Source: Pegoplata infirma (Eukaryota > Arthropoda > Insecta > Diptera > Anthomyiidae). Taken from it: a stretch of DNA of 64,000 nucleotides. Below are positions 46,141-56,600 of the stretch, in pieces (the first letter of the stretch is position 1; each line of letters begins with the position of its first letter). Below the pieces are notes generated by a model. It searched no databases, was not told where the DNA came from, and saw only the letters and a program-made list of their open reading frames with translations. Where the stretch lies: positions 172,331,896-172,395,895 of the forward strand of contig OY992540.1 of NCBI GenBank assembly GCA_963921195.1, read 5' to 3'. A program made the translations under genes and the position numbers.

Positions 46141-47853
46141 AGACGACATGCAAACAATATTCTAGACGTTAAAACATGCAAAGGTGCAGCCTTTGACACT
46201 GACCACTACTTACTACTTGTTAAGTACAGGATGAAAATATCTGTTAAGAATAATAGAAAAAACGCAATACAAAATAAATGGAATATTGAAAAATTAAAAG
46301 AAAATGATGATGCAAAACGTGAATATCAACGAATAATCGAAAGTAAACTTGCTGAGATTGAATTTGATGACAACTCTGTAGACACAAGTGAATCACTTTG
46401 GAAATCTATGAAAGAAACAATAAACCATGCTGCCGAAACTGCGATTGGATATACTAATATCAAAAAAAGAAATCACTGGTGGGATGAAGATTTTCAACTT
46501 GCAATTGACGAAAAAAACAATGCCAGAGAGAAAATGATCCAACGAGATACCATTGAGAATCAACAAGCATATAGTACAAAAAGGAAATCTTGTAAAAAAC
46601 TTTTGCGACAGAAGAAAAGACAATTTTTAGATAACAAACTAGGTGCCATAGAAAACCTACACGAACAAAATCGAGCAAGAGAATTCTACTCTCAAATAAA
46701 AGAAATCAGAACGAGGAAAATTAATACAATAGTAGCATGCAGAAATGCGCAAGGCGAAATACAACAAGAAAAAGAACTGGTTTTGGACACGTGGGCGCAA
46801 TATTTTAATCAATTACTGAGCAACTCTACAGACAATGAAATAAGCTTAGAAAATGATGAAGACGTTAATCCAAATGAAATGATTCCAACTTACGATGAAG
46901 TAACAGAAGAAATAATTGAGCTGAAAAATAATAAATCATCTGGCTATGACAATATTAGTGCGGAACTTTTAAAAGAATCGGGACCAACAATGTACAAGCT
47001 TTTCCATAAGCTGATACAGTCGATATGGAAATCGGAAAGAATGCCTAAAGAATGGCATATTGGTGTTATTATTCCGATACACAAAAAAGGTGACCCTCTA
47101 AACTGTGAAAACTACCGAGGTATCACTATATTATGCGTTGCTTATAAAATCTTAGCATCAATCCTAAATAAAAAATTAAGAACTTTTTTAAACAACACAG
47201 TTGGTTTATATCAAGCTGGTTTTGTAAAAGGAAAATCCACCACATATCCAATATTCAATTTACGGCAGATAATGGAAAAATTCAGAGAACATGATATAAC
47301 CCTACACCACCTTTTCATAGACTTTAGACAGGCTTTCGACTCTGTCAGCAGACCTCAAATAATAAAAGTGCTTGAGGAGTTTAAAATTCCCAATAAATTA
47401 GTAAGATTGGTCAGAATGACCCTAAATAACAGCGAAAATCGTGTCAAAATCTCTGGTGAAATGTCAGAAGCTTTTAGTACAAATGTGGGTGTAAAACAAG
47501 GTGACCCGTTAGCTGCTACACTATTTGTTTTTGCACTAGAGAAAATTGTAAGAAAGGCTGAAATTAATCGCAATTATTCCATTATCAACAAATCTTCACA
47601 ACTTCTAGCCTATGCGGATGATATTGATCTTGTGAGCAGAACATCCACAGCTCTTGAAGAAAATTTCATAAAACTGGTAACCGCAGCGAAGAAACTAGGT
47701 CTGCACGTAAATGAAAAGAAAACCAAATACATGTGTACTGCAGATGATTCCGTAAATACAAATCGTTATATCACCCTAGGGAACTACAAATTTGAACATG
47801 TAACTTCTTTTAAATACTTGGGTTCCACTATTAAGTACAACAAAGGCGACTAG
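46141..47853 (+). pseudogene. RTE-like endonuclease end and reverse transcriptase
   Basis: About 570 LINE-derived residues. Endonuclease end AAFDTDHYLLL; linker; RT with NNKSSGYDNIS, IPIHKKGDPLNCENYRGI, LYQAGFVKGKSTT, FIDFRQAFDSV (motif A), GVKQGDPLAATLF (motif B) and AYADDIDLV (motif C); YLGSTI near the end. The upstream ATG at 46063 lies in the inserted element, so the first 26 residues of that frame are not LINE sequence. The frame ends prematurely at 47851 through a one-base shift. Confidence 0.85.
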
Positions 47854-48418
47854 TGAACAAGAAATAAACGCCAGAATTCAGGCAGGAAACAAAGCTTTTT
47901 ATGCTCTTTACAAACCCCTTGGGTCATCACTTTTAACAAAGAAAACGAAACTTAAACTATATAAAACCATCATCAGGCCATGTATAACATACGCTGCCGA
48001 AACTTGGGAGATGCGGAAAAAAGATGAAGAAAGAATCAACATATTTGAAAGAAAAATCTTACGAAGAATATTAGGCCCAATAAAAATGAATGATGGCACC
48101 TTTAGACGTCGTTATAACGACGAGTGTATAGCTGAACTTAAAGATCTAGCAGCTGCAGACGTTATTAGAATACAAAGATTACAGTGGGCAGGACACGTTG
48201 TGCGAATGGACGAAGGAGAAATAGCAAAAAAAATATTTTCTGGAAACCTATATACCCCACAAATACAAGGACGTCCCAAAAGAACATGGAAAAATACCGT
48301 AAACGAAGATGCAAAATTGCTTAAAATTACTAATTGGTCAATCAAAGCGAGAGACCGTGACAACTGGAAGCAGATACTGAGAGAGGCCAAGGTCCAACTA
48401 GGAATGTCGAGCCAATAA
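47845..48418 (+). pseudogene. RTE-like RT C-terminal part, shifted frame
   Basis: Continues after the frameshift with SEQEINARIQAG, IRPCITYAAETW, RKILRRILGPIK, WAGHVVRMDEGEIAKK, GRPKRTWK and IKARDRDNWKQILREAK, the usual C-terminus of this LINE type. The stop at 48416 is followed by AAGAAGAAGAAG, the tail. The ATG at 48011 is internal and not a true start. Confidence 0.85.
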
Positions 48419-48625
48419 AGAAGAAGAAGAAAACAAATTTGGAATAATTTTTTCTGTTGTCTATACAAAAAAAAACGTATTGACCCCCATATTTGTGAAT
48501 ATAATTAACTTTTTCACTGAAAGTGCTCCTATACGGAAATTTGTGATATCAACTAACGTTTGTAAATATTGATTGTTGAAAAAAAATTGATAAACGCGTT
48601 TGTAATAGTTCTCTAAAATTATTAT

Positions 48626-48785
48626 TTGTAGTGATAAACGTACAAAATCTTAATTTTTTTTTCAACAAAGAAATTCAACAAACACAAACACAATTTGTTG
48701 ATCTGATAAACGTAAGAAATCTTATTTTTTTTTTCAACAAAGAAATTCAACAAACACAAAAACTATTTGTTGACATGATAAAATA
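48626..48785 (+). repeat. Two direct repeats of about 77 bp
   Basis: GATAAACGTANNAAATCTTA, a T run, then CAACAAAGAAATTCAACAAA and AATTTGTTGA occur twice in succession. Function unknown. Confidence 0.75.
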
Positions 48786-48950
48786 ATTTTAAAATAAAAT
48801 TACTTGACTAAGTTTGTTGAAAACAAAATCGAAATTTTGTATTATGGACTAACAGGCGGCCGTTTTTACTAAATTTTCGGTTGATATCATTTTTGGTTGA
48901 TTTACAATTGATGTTTGTTGATTTAAATTTGACGATTTTATTTTCTGTGT

Positions 48951-49152
48951 ACGATAAATTTGCAATTATAATCCGAAAAAATAATAAAAAAAATTTGGAA
49001 AATGAAAAAAGTTATAAATAAAACAAAATTAATTCAAAATGGACTTATTAAATCATAAAATTTCGTTGGATTAATTTTGTTTTACTTATAACTTTTTTCA
49101 TTTTCCTGATTTTTTTATTATTTTTTCGGATTATAATTGTCTATTTATCGTA
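48951..49152. repeat. 200-bp hairpin repeat
   Basis: TACGATAAAT at the left pairs with ATTTATCGTA at the right; arms of about 80 bases share AATTATAATCCGAAAAAATA, GAAAAAAGTTATAA and AAAACAAAATTAAT. Probably a MITE; no clear duplication. Confidence 0.65.
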
Positions 49153-52118
49153 GATTAAGGAAAAAAATATTACAAATTTATTTTGGCATGTTAAAATATT
49201 TATTTTAAACTAAATAAGATGACTTCAAAAATAAATCCTCTTTTTGAAAAACACAGCAATTAACTCAAAATCAGGGTCAGCTAGGATTTTCGTGTAAAAG
49301 ATTTTTAAAATTGTGAATAAAAATAATTGAAATGATATTACCCGATTTTGTCACCATTTTTACAAAAAATATTTTTTTTAAAGAGGGATGTGACTGCTGA
49401 ATAAAGGATACTAACTTGTTTTTTCATTTTGACTTTCACTTTTATCACATGAAAGTTACCAACTATTCTGGTATTTATCAAGCAGTCATGCCAGTTTTTT
49501 TTTTGTCAGCTTTAAAATATTTTTTCTTCTCCCCATTTTACAATTCCATCTTAAATTTAAGCGGTTGAATGCAAAAGCAACATGGGTGACAAATGTCTCG
49601 TGAAAAACTTTGTTGGAATTTATAAATTTGTGTGTTCTATTCTATACAAGTACAAACGAATAAATAAATACGTCGAATGCAAAAAAAAAACAAAAAGTTA
49701 AAAGAAAAATTGTACTTTTTAAAAAGTTTGGCACTTCATTTGTTTTCTATTACCTCAAGTGTTTGTGCTTTAACTAACGATGAATAAAACAATGGGAATG
49801 GAGGGCTTTTGGTTTTAATTCTTTGTCGTCATTTATATAATTTGCAATAATATTGCTTTTTAAACTCATATTTATGTTAAAGTTAGTCCTTTATATTTGA
49901 ATATAATATTTGTGGTGTTTTACCACAATATTCCAATTAATTTATGACACAAGGGTTGTTCAAAACCTCCAATCATAACAACAAACAAAAATTCTGCGAA
50001 AATCATTTTATATGGCAGACAGGGTTGCCAGAATTGTAACAAAATCGTCAAAAATGTACGATTTTTATAAAAAAAATCGTCAAAATCGTCATCCCATTTG
50101 CAAAAATCGTCAAAATAAAAAAGGTTGATTTAAGAGTAATTCTAAGATACTCAAGCGATGCCCGGCCGTCTGTTGAACACATGATGCAGTCCAATTCCAA
50201 AACAGCTAAATCCATTCAGTTTGGCACAAATATATCTTATGTCCATTGGATGGTTCAGTTCGAAAATTAACAAAATTAGACCAGGGAGAACGAAGTTCGC
50301 CCTTGAAAAACTAATCCTACCTCTGAATTTTTTTTTTTTACATTTTATGCAGTTGGGTCAAGTTAATTGAAAAATGTATTTTTTTTCGGTCCACCCTTTT
50401 TTGTGGACCCTTCCATAAAAATAATAATGATAAAATTGCATAAATAAAGTAAATCAATTTGCAAACATTTACACGAAAAGAAAGGTCCTCCGCCAAAAAA
50501 CTCCCTATCATTTTTTACATTTTGGAGGCAAAAAGAGAATGTAACACTCTCACTTGTTTCTTTTGTCCCTTTTTGTACAAAATTATTGGTGGATAGTTTT
50601 TTTTTTAATTAATAATGAGCAAAAAATATTCGTTGAATACTAAAGTTTTATTAAAAAAATTGAAAAAGTAGACAAAATTGTCATGGTTTTTCTTATTTTT
50701 AAAAATCGTCATTTTTTGGCCAAAAATCGTCAAATCGTCATTTTGCTATTTTGGGGAATAAAAATCGTCAAAATGCAGGGGTGTTATGAAGGCTTTTTAA
50801 ATATACATAAAAACAAATGCAAATTAATGCAAAAAATAATTACAAATAACTATGTTCTGGAAATTCAAGCAAATATTATTCCCCGAAAACGAGCTATATT
50901 GCTCGTTTGACGAACATGACTTTTTGATGGAAAAATTCCCCTGGCATAGGTGTCTTCCATCAGGTTCGGATCTAAGGGGGAGTGAAATGAGGAAAAAGAA
51001 AAGGAAGAAACGAAAAAGGAAGATGTTGTATATGTAAATAAAGAAATAACAAATCTGTTGTTTTATATTTAACGTTACTTTATTTGCTGTTGCTTAGTAG
51101 AATGCAAGAAAACGAGTGACATGATAAAAAGAATAAAATGATCTCTTAACCTATGACTATATGAGCATTTGTTGTTATTGCAACTCCGCTTATGGATATA
51201 TACAAACATTGAGAGTAATTAAAGCTTTCACTCATTGTCATACGATTCTGAGTATTTTAGTAATAATGCAGATGTTCCAAACAACAAATACAGTGTGTCA
51301 CAAAAGTATACTAACTATTTTTATATACAATATTACAGAAGAGAAGAAAGAAAAATAGGAAAGCAAAGCAAAAAGGAAGATGACAAAAAAAGAAGAAAAA
51401 CTGACTTAAAAGTGTTATAAAATTTTCCGATTTGGCTTAACTTAATTAATCTCAGCTTTTTACAAAGTTGTTAATTTTTCATTGTTGCCAAACGTTAGTA
51501 GGTCTTGAAAATGTCCATTTGGTTTGAGTTTTTATTTAATATTTCTAATTATTTTATTTTAAAAATGTTTGTAACTAAATCCCTGAACACTAAATATTAA
51601 ATTCATAAAATTGTTTTGTTGTCATAATATTTTTATTTTGTTGCAACATAAACTCCTTCCACCCTTTAAAGTCTTTATTAATTTGCACCAATTCACACTA
51701 CATAAAACTGTCTCAGTGTCTGTGGGGTTTTCTTAAGAACTGCATACTTTTTTTATTTGTTTCTTGTTTAAATTTGTTTTTAAAGGATATTTATGCAAAA
51801 TCATGCGCATTTATATTGACTTCTTAACCCACAAATTGATTTTATTTTCTAAATACATAAATCCCCCATAAAATGTGTATGGAATATGTTAATTCAATCA
51901 TTCAGGATTTATTTCTGTATAGTTTTTGAATGTCATTTGAAAAGTACACAAACAGTTTGAGCTGTGATGTTTAAAAAAAAATGTCCTTAACAGATTTCGT
52001 GGTTAATAGTAGTTTAAGTTTTGTGTTGTTGGTTTAAATAAGTTTATGCAAAACCAAAATGATTTTTCTATTCATCAGCGAAAAATACTTTATAGCGAAG
52101 AGATTAAACTAAGTTCCA
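49153..52118. other. AT-rich DNA, one motif cluster, no gene seen
   Basis: AAAATCGTCAAAA motifs cluster at 50040-50120 and 50700-50780, and a GGGTTGCCAG string at 50024 looks like a hAT end, but no matching right end is found. The short frames 50683-51420 are low in complexity. Confidence 0.45.
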
Positions 52119-52513
52119 TGTTTATTTGATTTCTCAAATAAATGAAATAAAAAAAAAAAACCTTTTAATTTAATTTAAGTGAGGTTTATTAGGCGCCTCT
52201 TGCGCGATTAGCTATTCTTAGCAAAAACAAAAAGTTGGATGCGCTTCTTGCGCGGTTAATTTCTTACTGACTAATATGTACAAAAATTAGGTAATCTTAA
52301 AATTAGAAATTCATAATGGCTGATGCATATAAGCAGCATATAAGGAGTTTAGATAAATCAGAGAGAGAAAGCTAGCTACCTTTTCTAATAAACGTTAAAG
52401 AGAACAAGTGGAAAATGAACCTTTTTACACTTAAAGAAATAAAATACACTTAAAGAAATAAAAAGAAAAAAGGATAGATTTACTAAAATACACAGGTTGA
52501 ACACGCTTCAACA
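52119..52513 (-). repeat. 3' LTR of the BEL/Pao element
   Basis: 395 bp, reading TGTTGAAGCGTG...CAAATAAACA on the minus strand, with TG..CA ends. It differs from the other LTR by one base in an A run and one substitution (CCTTTTAA against CCATTTAA). It contains TTATATGC TATA-like boxes and a CCTAATAAACC polyadenylation-like signal. Confidence 0.93.
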
Positions 52514-53554
52514 TACTCCCCCCGAAGGGTGGCAAGAGCATCCCTTCCATCTCCCGTACACGATAAAACCAAACGTTGACGATCGCACTTTTGCCAGTCC
52601 GTCTTTTATGCTGGCCATGTCCTTTATTAGAATACGTTGGGCTACATCGCTGCCTAGCACTCCATCAATTTCGACCCAGTTATAGAAAAAAGGGTGAGCC
52701 AAGGGATCGTATCCTATAAAATGTTGGCGCAAAGATAGATCACCAATTGGTTTTGGGAGGTCTACCCCTAGGCGGTCTTTTATGGGTAGATCCATGAAAA
52801 AAGCATCCTCTTGCTTATGAGGGAATGCTGGTTCTAATCGGAACCTACCAAAAGCCTTGTTGTTTTTGAATATCGGTGCGAACTCTGGTAATAAATGAGC
52901 TACAGGACGCAGGATAAACGATTCCTCTGTGCTTGGGTCCAAAAGGAATGTCGTAAACATTTTTTCACCATTAAAGTTTAGATTAACCCGTACGACTGGT
53001 GGTATAACTGGCCATGTCGGCTTTTTCAGCCTTTTAGGCACTGCGCCTAGGCCCGCTGCTTCTTCGACCTGAGTGGAGGCGTCAACTGGATTTTGCTTTG
53101 GCGTTTGGGTAGCCTTGTCGAAGAACTTGTTGCCAGCTGGGGTTTGTGTAGCCTGGTCCGCATGGTGATGTAGACGTGTAGTTTCGGCTGGATTAGGTTC
53201 CTCGTGAGGAGGTTCAGCGTCGCACACATTATTGACACTTTGTTCCTCTTGAAGAGGTTCAGCGGCGAAATCACCATTTGCATTGAGTTCTACGCTGGAT
53301 GGCATTGGATTAAGTTTGTCATGGTGTAGGAGGGTGTGATGCTTGCGACCACATGGAGACCCATTCACTAATACGAGACACCGTTTGGTTGATGGGCAGT
53401 CGCCTCGTGGGTGAAAGGGATCCAGGCAATTAAAACATAAGGATCGGCGTGTAGCGATCTGACGACGCATCTCCAAGCAAAAATCTCTGAAGCCGGGACA
53501 GAACCGTATGGGGTGGTTTCTGTAGCAAATAAAGCAACGTGGTCGTTTGTCCAT
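52508..53554 (-). CDS. Extra 3' ORF: zinc knuckles plus retropepsin-like domain, 348 aa
   Basis: Lies between pol and the 3' LTR, where other retroelements carry env, but has no signal peptide or membrane segment. Residues 7-75 hold zinc knuckles (CFICYRNHPIRFC, CFNCLDPFHPRGDC, HHTLLHH) that align with Gag-Pol 323-388 (CKKCQQNHPLRFC, CANCFSPNHFKTKC, HHTMLH). A charged linker with ATQTP repeats spans 80-175. Residues 185-335 resemble the DUF1758 region: LLDPSTEESFI (D206), DGVLGSD, STFGFIVYGRW. The catalytic triplet is DPS, so protease activity is doubtful. The ATG directly follows a splice-acceptor-like sequence. The stop TGA lies inside the first bases of the LTR. Role unknown; a regulatory or nucleic-acid-binding partner of Gag is a guess. 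Confidence 0.85.
   Translation of the reverse strand: MDKRPRCFICYRNHPIRFCPGFRDFCLEMRRQIATRRSLCFNCLDPFHPRGDCPSTKRCLVLVNGSPCGRKHHTLLHHDKLNPMPSSVELNANGDFAAEPLQEEQSVNNVCDAEPPHEEPNPAETTRLHHHADQATQTPAGNKFFDKATQTPKQNPVDASTQVEEAAGLGAVPKRLKKPTWPVIPPVVRVNLNFNGEKMFTTFLLDPSTEESFILRPVAHLLPEFAPIFKNNKAFGRFRLEPAFPHKQEDAFFMDLPIKDRLGVDLPKPIGDLSLRQHFIGYDPLAHPFFYNWVEIDGVLGSDVAQRILIKDMASIKDGLAKVRSSTFGFIVYGRWKGCSCHPSGGVC
52514..52523 (-). promoter_or_regulatory. Polypurine tract
   Basis: Minus strand CGGGGGGAGTA directly abuts the 3' LTR and would prime plus-strand DNA. It overlaps the end of the 3' ORF (codons for Ser-Gly-Gly-Val). Confidence 0.7.
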
Positions 53555-53585
53555 CTAAATCGAGAAAAGGAAGAAAAGAAGTACA
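53555..53585 (-). promoter_or_regulatory. Candidate splice acceptor before the 3' ORF
   Basis: Minus strand TTCTTTTCTTCCTTTTCTCG then ATTTAG|ATG: a long pyrimidine tract and AG placed immediately before the ORF's ATG at 53554. It suggests a spliced subgenomic mRNA, since the ORF starts 100 bases after the Gag-Pol stop. Confidence 0.6.
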
Positions 53586-53654
53586 TACAGTGTTAATAGA
53601 TACCTAGTGCGATAGTTCTCTACAGTTTTTATTATTATTGGGGAATTTGTTAGA

Positions 53655-56600
53655 TTACTTAGTGGGGTTTTGTGGTGTTTTCTCTTGAGTGTGATTAGTT
53701 GGTAGCAAACATAATTTTACAACTGGGCGCAAAATAGTGCCATTTTTTGTGAGCACTTCAGCAACTCGTATTTTACTATCACGCCCATATATGACGTTAA
53801 TGACGCGACCCAGGGTCCACTCAGTTGGTGGTAAAAAATCTTCTTTGACTATCACAATGTCGTTTGGTTTTAAATTATCACGTTCCTTTTGCCATTTGAA
53901 TCGTCTTTGTAGCTCAGTTATGTATTCAGTTTTCCAACGTCGAGCAAAGACATGTTGCAGAGCTTTTAATCGCTCCCAACGTTTCAGGTATGGAATTTCA
54001 TCTAGGGGAATTTCAGCAGCTGCTTCTGGTGGTGCTGTAATTGGAGCTCCTCGCAATATATGAACTGGGGTCAAAGGTAAAATTTCATTTGGGTTTTCAG
54101 TGATCGGAGAAAGTGGTCTGGAATTCAGCACTGCTTCGATACGCACCAGGAGTGTTGTAAATTCTTCGAAGGTGAAAGACAAATTAGTGGTGACCTTTTT
54201 TAAATGGGACTTCATACTTTTCACGGCGGCTTCCCAGAGGCCACCCATGTGGGGTGCATATGGCGGTATGAAGGACCAGGTGAAACCGAAGGTGGCATAT
54301 TTTTCAATAAGCGCTTTTTCGGCTGATTTAAGAAATTCGTTGTGATTTCTGAGTAGAGCATAGCTTGCGCCGAGGAAGTTTCGGCCGTTGTCGGAGAACA
54401 TAGTCCTTGGAAGGCCTCTACGCCCAGTAAATCTGTCGAAGCAGGCTAAAAAGGCATCGGTGGAGAGGTCTGAACAAGTTTCCAGGTGAACGGCACGGGT
54501 TGAGAAACAAACGAAAACAGCTGCATAGCCTTTCAGAATTTTGGCGTTTCGCAAATGAGAAGATTTTATATTGAAAGGACCAGCAAAGTCGACTCCTGTG
54601 TATGTGAATGGCAGGGAAAAATTTACACGTTCTGGGGGAAGTGCGGCCATGATCTGATGCTGGAATTTGTGCTTGTACACCGTGCATGCCTTGCATTCAC
54701 GAATGCATTTTCGAACGAGATTTTTCAATCTCGGGATGTAATATCCTTGTCGGATCGCTCGCAACATTATATGGTGCTCAGAGTGCAGCAGAATGCGATG
54801 TGTAAAATCGACCAGGAGTTTTGCTAATCGAGACCCTTCAGGAATGATAATCGGATGACGTTCAGAGTAGCTTAGACCAGAATTGGCTAGTCTGCCGCCG
54901 ACGCGCAACAAGTCGTCTTTATCGAGAAAAGGATTCAAATTAAGCAATCGGCTCTTGCGACTTAACGGCTTCTTTTCTTTTACACACTCGTATTCACGGG
55001 AGAAATAAGTCTTTTGAGCTAGAGCAATAAGTAGAATTTTCATGGAACTAATTTCCTGCGCCGTAATGAACTTTTCGGTTGAAAAGGGCCTTTTCAGGAC
55101 ACGGTTTATAAATCGCTGTCGGTAGCAGAGGACTCGTAACGCCCTAGCAAGTGATGAAAATTCTTCTAGAAAATCTGAACAGTTTAATTCAAGGTGAAGA
55201 CTGGTTGATTTCGTTTCCAAATCGACTGGATCAAAGGTCCTTGGAATTGGCCACCTTGATGCTGGAAATTGTAGCCAGGAGGGCCCATGCCACCAAAGCG
55301 GATTGTCAGCAAGTTCCTGCGGAGTGCAGCCTCTTGTGCCCATATCTGCAGGATTTTCTTCTGTTCTGACGTGTTTCCAATGATTGGCATTGGCGATGCT
55401 GATGATCTGAGTAACACGGTTTGCGACGAAAATTTTTAGCGTGTGTGGTGGTTTCTGTAACCACCCTAAAACGATTGACGAATCTGTCCACAAAAACAGT
55501 TCATAGTGGAATGGACAATTTGCTACTAAACTTCGGATGAGTTTAGCCACCAATAAAGCTCCGCATAACTCTAGCTTTGGAATAGTCGTTTTCTTAATCG
55601 GAGCGACTTTAGTTTTCGCCACTAAGAGATGACTGCGAATTTGATTTTCTGGGCTTTCTGTTCGGATATATACTACTCCACAGTATGCCTGCTCTGAGGC
55701 GTCACAGAAGCCATGTATCTGGATGCGATACATAGGTGAGAAATCTACCCACCTAGGAATTTGTATGGATGATATGAATGGCAAATTTTTTAGAAATGAA
55801 TTCCATTTAATGAGTAGAATTTGAGGTACCCCTTCATCCCAATCGGACTTCTCTTCCCAAAGTGATTGCATTAAAGTTTTTGCAACTATCACAACCGGTC
55901 CTAGCCAACCTAGTGGGTCAAACAACCTTGCGATTACCGACAGGATTTTTCTTTTTGTAGTGGACTGGTCAATTTCAATTGGTTCGACGACATAATAGAA
56001 ATGATCTGCTAACGCATTCCAGCGGATACCTAATGTTTTTACCGAACTGGAATCGTCGAACTTCAAAAAATCTTCATCTAGAAGATCCTCCCGGGGCAAA
56101 CTTTCGAGTAGAAACGGAGTGTTGGCTGTCATCTTCTTAAGGGGAAATCCTGCAGATTTTAAAGCCTGGATAAGTTCACTCTGTTTGAGCTTGGCTTCTT
56201 CAATATTGTGCCCGCCTGACAGGATGTCGTCAACATAGACTTCGTTCTTCAAAATAGTTGCTGCTTTCGGATACAAATCTTTGCAATCGTTCCCTAACTC
56301 AAGTAGAGTTCTGATTGCCAAAAATGGGGCACAATTTACTCCAAAAGTTACCGTTTTGAGTTGAAATGAATTTACATAACCCTCAGCTTCATTACGAAAT
56401 AGAATTTGTTGGTATGGACGATCTTCTTTGTGCATTAAAATTTGCCTATACATCTTTTGTATATCCCCAGTAAAAACGTATTTATAGTTTCGCCATCGTA
56501 ACACGAGCTGCATCAAATCGGTTTGTAACGTAGGACCTTGGTAGAGTACATCATTTAATGAAAAACCGCTAGTGGTTTTCTTTGATGCGTTGAAGACTAC

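Larger units (their letters stand above)
43325..48430 (+). mobile_element. RTE-like LINE (EN+RT) split by a 2.5 kb insertion
   Basis: Partial endonuclease at 43325-43624, RT at 46141-48418, no RNase H, and a (AAG)n-like 3' tail at about 48417-48430. The 5' side is truncated within the endonuclease. The insertion at 43625-46140 has a clean 4-bp duplication. A frameshift near 47845 also breaks the ORF. Confidence 0.85.

Noticed and set aside
50024..50790. hAT-type MITE with ATCGTCAAA repeats
   Set aside because: The left tip looks right but no inverted right tip or 8-bp duplication could be found.
53737..54827. Plus-strand frames of about 80-108 residues
   Set aside because: They are antisense to the BEL/Pao integrase and lack any recognisable motif.
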